From contig NZ_AP024630.1 in NCBI RefSeq assembly GCF_019976975.1, positions 1-64,000 of the forward strand: DNA of 64,000 nt, in the 5' to 3' direction. This DNA comes from Arthrobacter sp. NtRootA1. GTDB lineage: Bacteria > Actinomycetota > Actinomycetes > Actinomycetales > Micrococcaceae. The position numbers were made by a program, and so were the translations under genes. The number at the start of each line of letters is the position of its first letter. The stretch's first letter is position 1. Positions 27,392 to 36,357 of the stretch are shown piece after piece. The notes under the pieces are model-generated. The model saw only the letters and a program-made list of their open reading frames with translations, searched no databases and had not been told where the DNA came from.

Positions 27392-29242
27392 TTAGTTACT
27401 CGGGCTGCCGGAGCCGCTGGGGCTGGCGCTCGGGGATGTCGGATTGCTCGGTACAAGCGACTTGGACAGGTGGTACGTGACTACCGAACCGGCGGCAACC
27501 TTTGTTCCAGGGGCTGGCTCGGAACGTACGAACGTGCCTGGCTTCTGGCCGACGGCACCATTGACGGGATCGCCCGGGACCCACCGCAGGTTCGCTGCTT
27601 CGATCAGTCCCCGGACCTCGTCCTCGCTGAGCCCCACGCCGATGCTGGGCACGGAGACCATTTCCGGACCCTTGGAGTACTGGACAGTGATAACTTCCCC
27701 TGGATCAACAGGTCCCGTGGGGTTAAGGTCAGTTACCGTGCCCACCGCAGCAGTGTTGAATACTTCCTGCCCGTTTACCTGCAGGCCCAACCCAACGAGC
27801 TGGCTGCGGACAGTCTCAAATGGTTGTCCGAGATACTCCTCAGGGATCAGGTTGATCTTCTGGGGGGTGGACTGCGTCGGTGTCGGAGACGGGGCCTGGG
27901 ACGTCTGCGTTGGGGTGGCCGATTGCGACGTTGGACTTGCGCTCCGGCTTGTGCTTGCAGATGGGGACTCGCTCGGACCCGGATTCGGTGAGAAGAAGCC
28001 CGACTGTGAAATCAGGAAACCAACCAGTGCGAAGAGCACCAGCAGGATCAGGGCAACGAGCGGCCAGGTCCAGGGGCTGCGCTTCTTACGCTCAGGCTCG
28101 ACGTCGTCGTAGTTGTCGTCATCGCTGTAGATGACTTCTTCATCGTCGTTCAGCTGCCGCTCTGCCTCAAGTGCATTCGCGCGAGCCAAATGGTTGTCCG
28201 CGGAAGCGCCGGCAGCTCCAACAGCCGCACCGGCTGCGCCTCCAACAGCGGCGCTTGCACCGAGCACCGGAAGCGCGGAAGTCGACGTCGTGGAATGCTC
28301 CTTGCCAAAAGGCGAGGTAACGACGCCGGTTGGGGCCGTGGCAGTGTTGACCGGTGCCGTGATGGGTCCAGTAGCGGCTTCGAAGAGGAGCATTCCGGGC
28401 ACCGCGGCGTGGGCAGTGGTGATATCGCCGTTGCGGATAGCCTCGGCGGCCTCCGCAAGCTTGATGGCGTTGGCTGGACGGTTCTTGGGATCCTTGGCGA
28501 GCATCGACATCAGGAGGGCACGCACCGGAGTAGGCAGCGTCTCCGGAAGCGGTGGCGGGGCATCGTTAACCTGCGCAAGGGCAATGGCGATCTGGGATTC
28601 ACCGGAGAACGGACGGTGGCCGGTGAGGCATTCGTAGCCGATGACGCCCAGCGAGTAGATGTCAGACGAGCCGGTGGCAGTTTGACCTGTTGCCTGCTCT
28701 GGAGCAAGGTACTGGGCGGTGCCCATGACCTGGCCGGTCTGGGTCAGCGGCACCTGGTCAGCCAGGCGGGCGATACCGAAGTCGGTGACCTTGACGCGGT
28801 TGTCAGGCGTGATCAGGAGGTTGCCCGGCTTGATGTCGCGGTGGACCAGGCCCTGGGCATGTGCCACCGCCAGTGCGCGCGCCGTCTGGGAGATGATCGA
28901 AAGAGTCATGTCAGGCGACAGGACCTGCTCGCGCTCAAGGATGCCGCTCAAGGGGTGGCCGGGTACCAGTTCCATGACCAGATACGCCGAGCCGGCTTCT
29001 TCGCCGTAATCGAAGACGTTGGCAATACCCACGTGGTTAAGGAGTGCTGTATGGCGGGCTTCGGCGCGGAAACGCTGGAGGAAGCCGGGGTCCCCGGTGT
29101 ATTCCTCCTTGAGCACCTTAATGGCAACGATCCTGCCCAGGATCTGGTCCTTGGCCTTCCAGACCTCGCCCATGCCGCCAATCGCAATGCGACTGGTCAG
29201 CTGGAACCTGCCGCCGAGTGTGATTCCCGAAGTAGGTCTCAC
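27392..29242 (-). CDS. pknA: Serine/threonine kinase in the PknA position, with PASTA repeats
   Basis: A 616-aa membrane kinase. The catalytic domain shows [21 protein letters not shown] and VTDFGIARL. An Ala/Thr/Pro-rich linker leads to one helix ([21 protein letters not shown]), followed by a Ser/Thr/Pro stretch. Two PASTA-like repeats (about [14 protein letters not shown] and [14 protein letters not shown]) close the protein. The position is that of mycobacterial pknA, which lacks PASTA repeats, so both kinases here have an external sensor. GTG 29242 overlaps the pbpA stop. Confidence 0.93.
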   Translation of the reverse strand: MRPTSGITLGGRFQLTSRIAIGGMGEVWKAKDQILGRIVAIKVLKEEYTGDPGFLQRFRAEARHTALLNHVGIANVFDYGEEAGSAYLVMELVPGHPLSGILEREQVLSPDMTLSIISQTARALAVAHAQGLVHRDIKPGNLLITPDNRVKVTDFGIARLADQVPLTQTGQVMGTAQYLAPEQATGQTATGSSDIYSLGVIGYECLTGHRPFSGESQIAIALAQVNDAPPPLPETLPTPVRALLMSMLAKDPKNRPANAIKLAEAAEAIRNGDITTAHAAVPGMLLFEAATGPITAPVNTATAPTGVVTSPFGKEHSTTSTSALPVLGASAAVGGAAGAAVGAAGASADNHLARANALEAERQLNDDEEVIYSDDDNYDDVEPERKKRSPWTWPLVALILLVLFALVGFLISQSGFFSPNPGPSESPSASTSRSASPTSQSATPTQTSQAPSPTPTQSTPQKINLIPEEYLGQPFETVRSQLVGLGLQVNGQEVFNTAAVGTVTDLNPTGPVDPGEVITVQYSKGPEMVSVPSIGVGLSEDEVRGLIEAANLRWVPGDPVNGAVGQKPGTFVRSEPAPGTKVAAGSVVTYHLSKSLVPSNPTSPSASPSGSGSPSN

Positions 29243-30696
29243 TTATTCAACACCGCCTCAAAAATCTTCTTTGCGTTCGGACTGGTTAGCTTGGCGCCTG
29301 TGAGCACATCCACACCTTCCATGACGATGGTGACGGCCACTTGCGGATCGTTCGCCGGGGCGAACCCGGTGAACCAAGAGTTGTTCAAACCTGAATCGCC
29401 GAGCTCGGCAGTACCGGTCTTACCGGCTACCTGGACTCCCGGAACGGCAGCGCCGCTGGCGATGCCGTTGGAGACCGCGCTGCTCATCCACTGGGTGATC
29501 TGGTTCGCGATGGGCTGGGTGGTGCTTGTACGGAGGGCCTCGGGCTTGAACTCGCTGATTACCCGGAGATCGGGTGCACGGACTGTCTTGACCAGGTTGG
29601 GCTTCATTTGCACACCACCGTTGGCAATTGCCGCAGTCATCAGGTTGATCTGCAGCGGAGTTGCCTTGACGTCGCGCTGACCCACCGAGGACTGGGCAAG
29701 CTGCGCTTGGTCAAGATCCTTCGGGAAGACGCTGACGGCCTGCTGGAGCTTGAGCTGATCGCCGAAGGTGTCACCGAATCCGAACTTCTCTGCCTGGTCC
29801 CGAATGGCGTCCTGGCCAAGATCCAGGGCGATGCTCGCAAAGGGAGTGTTGCATGACTGTTCCAGGGCGAAGGAGAACGTTGCCGTTTCACGGACGTTGC
29901 AGTTGCCTCCGGCGTAGTTGGGCAGGCTCGCACTGGAGCCAGGCAATGGCAGGCTGCTGGGGTTCGGCAGTTCGCTGTCTTTGTTGTACTTGCCGGAATT
30001 CAGGGCGGCCGCAGTATCGACAAGCTTGAACACCGAGCCCGGGGACAACAGGTTACCCGTGGGCCCGCTGACATTCTGGTTCAAGTTGATGCCGGGAATC
30101 TTGTTCAGCTCGGCGTAATTGGCCGCTGCGGCAGCGGTGTCGTGGGTAGCGATCAGGTTGGGGTCGTAAGACGGCTTGGAAACCATGGCCAGGATGGCGC
30201 CGGTTTTCGGGTTGGTCACAACGATGGAGCCACGCTGACCCTCCGGGATGAGGTCGTAGGCAAGTTGCTGGATGGCGGGATCGAGCGTGAGTTCCACGGA
30301 GGCGCCCTTGGGCTCATTCCCAAGGAACATCTGGCTGACGCGATCCAGGAACAGCTGGTCAGAGTTTCCAGCCAACTGATCACTCAGGGACTGCTCGAGC
30401 CCCGTAGAACCAAATCCCCTGGAGAAGTATCCGGTAATGCCCGCATAAAGTTCAGGCTGCGTGTACTTGCGTTGGAACGCGCAGGACTCGTTTCCCGGAA
30501 CGGACTCTGCAATCGGCTTACCTGCGACGATGATCGCCCCGCGGTCATTGCAGAACGTTGCAAGGATGGCCCGCTGGTTCCATGGATTGGCGTTGAGATC
30601 GTCAGCGCCAATGACCTGGACGTAGCTAATGGCGCCGAAAATCAACGCGAACATGGCGACGGCAGCCATCCACGAACTTCTAATTGCCTGGTTCAC
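29239..30696 (-). CDS. pbpA: Penicillin-binding protein A (class B transpeptidase)
   Basis: It crosslinks septal or side-wall peptidoglycan. The 485-aa protein has an N-terminal membrane anchor ([24 protein letters not shown]). A dimerisation part follows, then the transpeptidase motifs: SxxK in SPGSVFKL, SxN represented by SCNTPF, and KTGTAE. The start is GTG 30696, overlapping the rodA stop (GTGA). The open frame runs further upstream into rodA and is not used. It pairs with RodA as a SEDS-bPBP glycan synthase. Confidence 0.94.
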   Translation of the reverse strand: MNQAIRSSWMAAVAMFALIFGAISYVQVIGADDLNANPWNQRAILATFCNDRGAIIVAGKPIAESVPGNESCAFQRKYTQPELYAGITGYFSRGFGSTGLEQSLSDQLAGNSDQLFLDRVSQMFLGNEPKGASVELTLDPAIQQLAYDLIPEGQRGSIVVTNPKTGAILAMVSKPSYDPNLIATHDTAAAAANYAELNKIPGINLNQNVSGPTGNLLSPGSVFKLVDTAAALNSGKYNKDSELPNPSSLPLPGSSASLPNYAGGNCNVRETATFSFALEQSCNTPFASIALDLGQDAIRDQAEKFGFGDTFGDQLKLQQAVSVFPKDLDQAQLAQSSVGQRDVKATPLQINLMTAAIANGGVQMKPNLVKTVRAPDLRVISEFKPEALRTSTTQPIANQITQWMSSAVSNGIASGAAVPGVQVAGKTGTAELGDSGLNNSWFTGFAPANDPQVAVTIVMEGVDVLTGAKLTSPNAKKIFEAVLNK

Positions 30697-32123
30697 GGGT
30701 GCTTCACCGCTTCCGTGGGCGCGCCCGGTGTGGGTACGGCGGACGACTTGCGGGCGGCCGGGTTGGTGCTGCTTGCAGGAGGTTTGTTGACCATCGGAGT
30801 GGTATCTATGGGCCCGCGGGCGGTGTTGGAGATCATGAGCAGGAGGCCGACGATTATCCAGTTGGCCAGAAGGGAGGATCCACCGGCGGCCAGGAACGGC
30901 GTGGTGAGGCCCGTCAGCGGGATAAGCCTGGTGACGCCGCCAATGACCACGAAGCACTGGAGCGCGATAGCGAAGGAGAGCCCGCAGGCCAACAACTTGC
31001 CGAAAGCATCACGGGTGCCCAATGCGGCACGGAAACCGCGGGTAAAAAGCAACAGGTAGAGCATCACGACGGCGAACAGACCAATCAGGCCGAGTTCTTC
31101 GCCGATGAGTGCCACGATCATGTCGCTATTGGCGAAGGGCACCAGGTCCGGCCGGCCCTGGCCAAGGCCCGTGCCCACCAGCCCGCCGTCAGCCATGCCG
31201 AACAAGCCTTGGACGATCTGCCCACTGCCACCGGGCGACCTGCCAAAGACTTCGGGTGTGAAGGCGTTGATCCAGCTGTCGATCCTGAAGGCAACGTGCG
31301 AGAAGATCTTGGAAGCGATGAAGCCGCCGCCAAGGATCAGGGCAAGGCCGATCACCACCCAGGAGATGCGGCTTGTGGCGACGTAGATCATCACAATGAA
31401 GAGGCCGAAGAAGAGGACTGACGATCCGAGGTCGCGCTGGAATACGAGGACGCCGATGCTCACCAACCAGGCCGTGATCATGGGACCCAGGTCCTTGAAC
31501 CGTGGGAACTGCATGGGGCCGATTTTCCGTCCGGCCAGCAGGATGAGGTCCCGGTTGGAGGAAAGATACCCGGCGAAGAATATTGCCAGCGTGATCTTGG
31601 CAATTTCACCGGGCTGGAACGTCATCGGGCCGATCCGGATCCACACGCTCGCACCCAGTACCTCACCGGCTGAAATGCCCGGAACGAGCGGCAAAACCAG
31701 AAGGAAAGCACTCGCTGCCAAGGAAATGTAGGTAAACCGGCGCAAGATGCGGTGGTCCTTGAGGAACCAAATCACAGCGATGGATACTGCCATGGCAATA
31801 AGCGTCCAACGGAGCTGATTATTACCGGTATCGTCCCCAGGCCCGTCCATGCGGTGGATCAAAGCGAGGCCGAGCCCGTTCAAGGCAACAACGATCGGAA
31901 GTATTACTGGGTCGGCATACTTAGCGCGCAACCTCAGAACAACGTGGAAGGCAAAGGCAGCGACAGCAAGCAGGCTCGATTGGAACCAGAAGTCGCTGTC
32001 CAGTCCACTTTCGGAATTGATGCTCACCAAAGCGCTGGCGCCGATGCCAACGACAAGCGCAAGCACGATGAGCGCCAGCTCAACGTTGCGGCGCGGCTTG
32101 GGCGTGGTCTCAGTCTGGATCAT
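30693..32123 (-). CDS. rodA: SEDS glycosyltransferase RodA/FtsW
   Basis: This membrane enzyme polymerises lipid II into glycan strands together with PbpA. The 476-aa protein has about twelve hydrophobic helices. The family segment with GGTGLGQGRPDLVPFANSDM-like features lies around residues 310-335, including the Asp region of SEDS proteins (IVALIGEELGLIGL). The start is ATG 32123, overlapping the pstP stop (ATGA). The cytoplasmic tail is Thr/Pro/Ala-rich and could be a kinase target. Confidence 0.95.
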   Translation of the reverse strand: MIQTETTPKPRRNVELALIVLALVVGIGASALVSINSESGLDSDFWFQSSLLAVAAFAFHVVLRLRAKYADPVILPIVVALNGLGLALIHRMDGPGDDTGNNQLRWTLIAMAVSIAVIWFLKDHRILRRFTYISLAASAFLLVLPLVPGISAGEVLGASVWIRIGPMTFQPGEIAKITLAIFFAGYLSSNRDLILLAGRKIGPMQFPRFKDLGPMITAWLVSIGVLVFQRDLGSSVLFFGLFIVMIYVATSRISWVVIGLALILGGGFIASKIFSHVAFRIDSWINAFTPEVFGRSPGGSGQIVQGLFGMADGGLVGTGLGQGRPDLVPFANSDMIVALIGEELGLIGLFAVVMLYLLLFTRGFRAALGTRDAFGKLLACGLSFAIALQCFVVIGGVTRLIPLTGLTTPFLAAGGSSLLANWIIVGLLLMISNTARGPIDTTPMVNKPPASSTNPAARKSSAVPTPGAPTEAVKHP

Positions 32124-33811
32124 TTTGCCGCCTCACAGGGAGTCGGTACGGGCGAAGGCGTGGGGCTGGCAATGGCCGCTGTACTGGGAATTGGAACACT
32201 TGTTGTCGCTGACGGAGTGGGGGAAGGTGCGGTGCTGGGGCAGGTTCCAGAGGTACTGCCGTAGTTCTTCAAGTTCTCCACAATACGTTGGGCATCATCA
32301 AGGTCTCCGGCAGGAACAGTCTGCCGAACGCTCTGTTGACCATACTCGGGAAGAGACGCAACACGGAGGTCAGTGACAGTTTCAAGCCGGGACAACTGGA
32401 TGGGTCCGAGCCGCTGCGATATGCCGTTGAAGATTGCTACACGGGAGTCGTATTCCCCAACGTAATAGCGGGTCTGCGTCCAAGCGTAGCCAAGCCACAG
32501 GCCCACCACGACGCCGAGCACAACAACAGCTGCGACGGCAGGCATGAGCCAGCGAATGCGGCGGCGTGCCGGTTCTTCGGCTTCCAGGCGGTCCTGTTCG
32601 GCCTTGTGGGTGAGCACAGTAGCCGCACGTCGAGCAACGGTGCGGCCTGCCACAGTGGGGATGGATCCGGTCTCGGCCGCTGTAGCCGCAGCACCGACAA
32701 GCTCGTGGGGACGGCTGGCGAGTTCCTCGCGGAGGACCTCAGCGGAAAGATGCTCACCGAGATGGGGGTCGGTAGTGGTTGGCGGCTCTTTGGAGGTTCC
32801 GGCTTCGTCGGCGGACTCAGCCTTCTCCGCAGTTGGGTCGCCGGTGCTGAAGGAGGAACCGGCTTCAGCAACCTTGCCATCATCGGGCGCCGCTGCCTTA
32901 AGCTCGCCCGGACTTGCATCTGCGGGCTTGGTAGCGGAGGGACCTTCCGCCGGCTTATCTGTGGCAGAGGATTCCGGCTCGTCGAGCGCGGCAAGTGCCG
33001 CGGGAGGAACGACGTCGACGGCGGCAGTATTGACGTCGTCGTCGGTCTCCTCAGCAATCTCCAGCACGACCACGGTGACGTTGTCCGGGGCGCCGGCTTC
33101 CAACGTGAGATTGACAAGGATTTCCGCGCATTCCCGCAGGTCCTTGGTTTCCCGGAATACCCGCTCCACCACGTGCCCTGCCACATAATTGAGGCCATCC
33201 GAGCACAGCAGCCATCGTTCGCCCGGTTCGACGTCGAGGGCATCCAAGTCCAGCTCAGGGCTGGCATCGACGTCACCCAGGACGCGCATCAGAACGTTTT
33301 TGTGGGGATGTGTTTCGGCTTCTTCGGGGCGGAGCCGGCCTTCGTCAATAAGGCGTTGAACGAACGTATGGTCAATGCTGACTTGTTCGAACTTCTTGTT
33401 CCGCAGGCGGTAGGCCCGGGAATCGCCGATGTGGGCGAAATGCAGTTTGCGGCCCTCAAGGAGCAGGGCAGTAACGGTGGTGCCCATTCCGGATAGCTTG
33501 GGATTCTGATGCACCAGCTCGGACAGCAGTGAATTGGCGGTCTGGATCTCATCGGCGAGGATCGTGTCGGCGCCGTCGGGGTAGTCATCATGATCGAGGT
33601 GGATCATGTCCAGCACCGTGGAGGCCGAGGCGACGTCTCCGCCTGCGTGACCGCCCATGCCATCGGCAACGACTGCGAGATGGCGGCCCACATATGCGGA
33701 GTCGTCATTCTTGGAGCGGATCCGTCCGACGTCGGATCGCGCGGCGTAGCGCATGATGAGCGGGCGCTCCGCAGGCGTTTCCTTGCCTTCCGGGGTCTCG
33801 GGAGAGGCCAT
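32120..33811 (-). CDS. pstP: PP2C-family Ser/Thr phosphatase PstP
   Basis: It reverses phosphorylation by PknA and PknB. The catalytic domain (about residues 20-255) carries the metal-binding motifs: RIRSKNDDSAY, VADGMGGHAGGDVAS, HIGDSRAYRL, LCSDGLN and GAPDNVTVVV. A long acidic/Ala-rich linker follows, then one helix (LMPAVAAVVVLGVVVGLWLGYAW), an external domain and a Ser/Pro/Thr-rich tail. At 563 aa it is a little longer than mycobacterial PstP because of the linker. The linker gives rise to a 402-aa antisense open frame that is not a gene. Confidence 0.95.
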   Translation of the reverse strand: MASPETPEGKETPAERPLIMRYAARSDVGRIRSKNDDSAYVGRHLAVVADGMGGHAGGDVASASTVLDMIHLDHDDYPDGADTILADEIQTANSLLSELVHQNPKLSGMGTTVTALLLEGRKLHFAHIGDSRAYRLRNKKFEQVSIDHTFVQRLIDEGRLRPEEAETHPHKNVLMRVLGDVDASPELDLDALDVEPGERWLLCSDGLNYVAGHVVERVFRETKDLRECAEILVNLTLEAGAPDNVTVVVLEIAEETDDDVNTAAVDVVPPAALAALDEPESSATDKPAEGPSATKPADASPGELKAAAPDDGKVAEAGSSFSTGDPTAEKAESADEAGTSKEPPTTTDPHLGEHLSAEVLREELASRPHELVGAAATAAETGSIPTVAGRTVARRAATVLTHKAEQDRLEAEEPARRRIRWLMPAVAAVVVLGVVVGLWLGYAWTQTRYYVGEYDSRVAIFNGISQRLGPIQLSRLETVTDLRVASLPEYGQQSVRQTVPAGDLDDAQRIVENLKNYGSTSGTCPSTAPSPTPSATTSVPIPSTAAIASPTPSPVPTPCEAAK

Positions 33812-33814
33812 GGA

Positions 33815-34303
33815 CTACGGCCTCAATTCAATAACCGTCTTGCCGATTCTCACGGGAACGCCAAGCTCCACCGGCAGGGCACGGGTGAGCTGTTGATCGG
33901 CCAGGTAGGTGCCGTTGGTGGACCCGAGGTCCTCAATGAACCAGCGGCTGCCCTGCGGGAACAAGCGTGCATGCCGGCCGGAAGCGTAGTCGTCTTCCAG
34001 GACCAGCGTGGCTTCCTGGGCGCGGCCCAACAGGATAGGGCTTGCTGCCAAAGGAAGGGTGGTGCCTTTGAGAGGTCCCTCAGTCACCACCAGATTGCGC
34101 GCATGCTGGATGGCGGGCGTTGGGGAAGCGGCCAATTCGGGGTGCTTGCGGACTTCGCGCGCCGTAGGGGCTCCGGTCACGGCCTTGCGGCCGATCTGGA
34201 AGTCGCGGCGCATGGTGGACACGATGCTGAAGATCAAGACCCACAGCAACAGCAGGAAACCGAAGCGAAGTGCCGTGATGGTCAGTTCGCTGATGTCGTT
34301 CAC
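33815..34303 (-). CDS. fhaB: FHA-domain membrane protein FhaB (FipA-like)
   Basis: A 162-aa phosphothreonine reader. It has one N-terminal membrane helix (LRFGFLLLLWVLIFSIVSTM) and a basic linker. The C-terminal FHA domain contains ILLGRAQEATLVLEDDYASGRHARL and DLGSTNGTYL, with the Gly-Arg, Ser/Gly-Arg-His and Asn residues that contact phosphothreonine. GTG 34303 overlaps the fhaA stop. In mycobacteria FhaB (FipA) links kinase signalling to the divisome. Confidence 0.93.
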   Translation of the reverse strand: MNDISELTITALRFGFLLLLWVLIFSIVSTMRRDFQIGRKAVTGAPTAREVRKHPELAASPTPAIQHARNLVVTEGPLKGTTLPLAASPILLGRAQEATLVLEDDYASGRHARLFPQGSRWFIEDLGSTNGTYLADQQLTRALPVELGVPVRIGKTVIELRP

Positions 34304-35049
34304 GCGTGGCCACCCAGGGTTTGGGGGAGGAGGCGGAAAATGATCTTTGTACGTCCCATCGTGATGGTTGAGCCGTCAGTGAGCTCCACGCTACCGTCCA
34401 CCTTGTGACCGTTGACGTAACTGCCATTGGTGGAACCGAGGTCAACGGCCCACGTGGTGCCGTTCTGGGTGCGGACCTCAAGGTGCTTCCTGGAGACGCC
34501 GGTGTCATCCACCAGGATGTCCGCTTCCGAAGAGCGGCCGAGCACCACCGACTGGGCATTGAGTGAATACCGCTGGCCGGCAATGTCCAGGACAGGCTGG
34601 AGTCGGGTTGGCTGCCGGGCTGGTGCAGCTGGAACATTTGGCCGAGGGGCCTGCGGCGCGGCAGCGGCGTCGTCGGAGGATTTCTCGGTCCGGGAAGTTA
34701 TTTCGAAGTGTCCGGCGCGTTCCTCTTCATTTCGACGGAACGAAATCCGGACGGCACCCTGGAGTGTGTAGCCCTGGCTGCGAACGTGCTGGATGACCAC
34801 ATCGCACAGTTCCTCTGCCAGCGGAGTCCCCCACTCCTGGGCGCGTCCAAAATCTTCGTCGCTGAGGAGGACATCGAACACGTTGGGGGCGAGAGTGCGC
34901 CCGGCCGCGATGGTGATGGACTTGTTGTCCAGCTCGCGCCGTAGCTTGCTCGCGATTTCCACCGGCTCAACACGTGCCCGCGACCCCGTGGAGAAGACGT
35001 TGCGGACAGCCTTTTCAATGCCGCGCTCGACTTTGTCCAGCAAACCCAT
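34300..35049 (-). CDS. fhaA: FhaA, DUF3662 and FHA-domain protein
   Basis: First gene of the pknB operon. Of 249 aa, residues 1-115 form the DUF3662 domain (MGLLDKVERGIEKAVRNVF to GAVRISFRRNEE). A short Pro/Ala linker leads to the FHA domain, with VVLGRSSEADILVDDTGVSRKHLEV and DLGSTNGSYVNGHKV. In mycobacteria FhaA binds phosphorylated MviN and regulates lipid II flipping. ATG 35049 follows GGGAGAAGG. The linker is shorter than in mycobacterial FhaA. Confidence 0.94.
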   Translation of the reverse strand: MGLLDKVERGIEKAVRNVFSTGSRARVEPVEIASKLRRELDNKSITIAAGRTLAPNVFDVLLSDEDFGRAQEWGTPLAEELCDVVIQHVRSQGYTLQGAVRISFRRNEEERAGHFEITSRTEKSSDDAAAAPQAPRPNVPAAPARQPTRLQPVLDIAGQRYSLNAQSVVLGRSSEADILVDDTGVSRKHLEVRTQNGTTWAVDLGSTNGSYVNGHKVDGSVELTDGSTITMGRTKIIFRLLPQTLGGHA

Positions 35050-35435
35050 GGTCCTTCTCCCTTCCTCGTCGCGGCACCCACTGCGCCTGGTTCAATACTC
35101 GGTGCTTCGACCCGTCCATGCACACAGCAAAGTGAGCGCCAAACGGCCCTTCCACTTCCCGATACTACTGGGAGTGTCTGGGAATGGCCTTAATCCACAA
35201 CGCCTTACGACGCGGAAAAGTTCGATTCTTGCCTGTTCTGGCGGGGTAGGGAGGATGTGAAATTTCCGTGCCGTTAAGCAGAAGTTGTACGGCGTGGGAA
35301 CCTTACCTCCGCGTTGTCCACACCCCCACAGGGGCTCGATTGGTGTTTTGTCTGGAATGTCCGTTATGCTTGATCTCGCTGCTTTTGAAGGAAACGAAGC
35401 TGGGAGACCGGTGGAAGTCCTGAAAAAGAAGTTGC
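35050..35435. other. Intergenic region between fhaA and tRNA-Leu
   Basis: This 386-bp stretch has no gene. It should hold the promoter of the fhaA-pknB operon (minus strand) and of tRNA-Leu (plus strand). A -10-like TATGCT at 35365-35370 is a weak candidate for the tRNA. A single TTGTCCACA box is at 35314-35322. No hairpin of note is visible. Confidence 0.4.
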
Positions 35436-35518
35436 GCGCGAGTGGCGGAACGGCAGACGCGCTGGCTTCAGGTGCCAGTATCCGAAAGGGTGTGGGGGTT
35501 CAAATCCCCCCTCGCGCA
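35436..35518 (+). tRNA. tRNA-Leu (CAG anticodon)
   Basis: The acceptor arms GCGCGAG and CTCGCGC pair perfectly. The anticodon stem CTGGC/GCCAG frames loop TTCAGGT (CAG), the long variable arm of leucine tRNAs is present, and the T-arm is GGGGGTTCAAATCCCCC. The 3' CCA is not encoded. tRNA-Leu next to fhaA is also found in mycobacteria. Confidence 0.97.
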
Positions 35519-35525
35519 CGCATAG

Positions 35526-35562
35526 AAAGAGCCCCGGTCTTAGGATCGGGGCTCTTTTGTTG
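35526..35562 (+). terminator. Terminator after tRNA-Leu
   Basis: Perfect 11-bp stem AAAGAGCCCCG / CGGGGCTCTTT with a 10-nt loop, followed by T-rich TTGTTGTTT. A classical rho-independent terminator. Confidence 0.9.
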
Positions 35563-35567
35563 TTTCC

Positions 35568-35633
35568 CCCAACTCAGTCGCATTAGTGCGCGTTTAGACG
35601 GCTCTAAACGCGCACTAATGCGACTTAGTTGGG
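35568..35633. repeat. 66-bp near-perfect palindrome
   Basis: Two 31-bp arms (35568-35598 and 35603-35633) are complementary at 30 of 31 positions and flank the 4-base loop CGGC. The outer ends read CCCAACT and AGTTGGG, and the inner core contains CATTAGTGCGCGTTTAGA. It follows an already complete terminator and ends 16 bp before the stop of the convergent GntR gene. The arms are far longer than a terminator needs, and there is no T tail. A repeated extragenic palindrome or miniature mobile element is possible. Confidence 0.85.
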
Positions 35634-35648
35634 CTGCGAAGCGGGAGG

Positions 35649-36347
35649 TCAGCCGCGCCGCGAACCCTTGAACCGGCGTCGCGAATTGCTCAGGTGCAGG
35701 CGCATGGCCGCCGAGGCAGCCGCTGGGTCGGCATCGGCGATGGCCGCGTATATAGAGGAGTGCTCGTGGACCACCTGCTCGAAGCGTTCCCGGGAGTCTT
35801 CCTCGTCGCTGGCCAGGAGGCGCGTGCGGGGCATGGTGATCATGGTTTGGCCCAACGCACTGATGCAGTCCGTATAAAAGGGATTGCCTGACGCCGCGGC
35901 AACGGCCCGGTGGAATTCGAAGTCAGCCTTCATGGAGTGGGCCGGGTGGCCGGAACTTGCCGTGAATTGCTCCAGGGCACCGTGGACTGCCTTCAATTGA
36001 TGCTCAGTGTGATTCAAGGCCGCCAACGCTGCGGCTTCAGTCTCCACGCCGATCCTGAAGTCGAGCATCTGCAGCCGGTCTTCCATACTCACAACCGGCC
36101 TTGTGCCCGGCGCTTGAAGTGGGCCGTCCGATGGCGGGGTCAACGCGAAGCTGCCCCGCCCACGTTCGGTTTCGACAAGTCCCTCTGCCTGCAGACGGGT
36201 CAGGGCGGAGCGGACCACTGTCCGGCTGACGCCGTATTCGCCGATGAGGGTATTTTCGCTGGGGAGCTTCTCACCTGGCTGGATGACGCCGTCGACGATG
36301 CGGCTGCGAAGGTCGGCGGCGAGATCCGCTGTCAGGTTTCGGCTCAT
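35649..36347 (-). CDS. FadR-subfamily GntR transcriptional regulator
   Basis: Of 232 aa, the N-terminal winged helix-turn-helix (LRSRIVDGVIQPGEKLPSENTLIGEYGVSRTVVRSALTRL) is followed by an all-helical FCD ligand domain with conserved Asp/His metal-site positions (FRIGVETEAAALA, FEFHRAVAAASGN, VVHEHSSIYAAI). It probably senses a sugar acid and controls the dehydratase gene 10 bp upstream in the same operon. ATG 36347 is preferred; an ATG at 36395 would overlap the dehydratase gene. Two GntR-type palindromes lie before the operon (37528-37552). Confidence 0.87.
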   Translation of the reverse strand: MSRNLTADLAADLRSRIVDGVIQPGEKLPSENTLIGEYGVSRTVVRSALTRLQAEGLVETERGRGSFALTPPSDGPLQAPGTRPVVSMEDRLQMLDFRIGVETEAAALAALNHTEHQLKAVHGALEQFTASSGHPAHSMKADFEFHRAVAAASGNPFYTDCISALGQTMITMPRTRLLASDEEDSRERFEQVVHEHSSIYAAIADADPAAASAAMRLHLSNSRRRFKGSRRG

Positions 36348-36357
36348 GGGTTCAAGA

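Noticed and set aside
28190..29680. 496-aa open frame opposite pknA and pbpA
   Set aside because: It crosses two certain genes and reads as low-complexity antisense sequence.
32288..33496. 402-aa open frame opposite pstP
   Set aside because: Antisense of the phosphatase and its repetitive linker; no domain visible.
35314..35322. Single TTGTCCACA upstream of tRNA-Leu
   Set aside because: One isolated 9-mer is not evidence for DnaA control.
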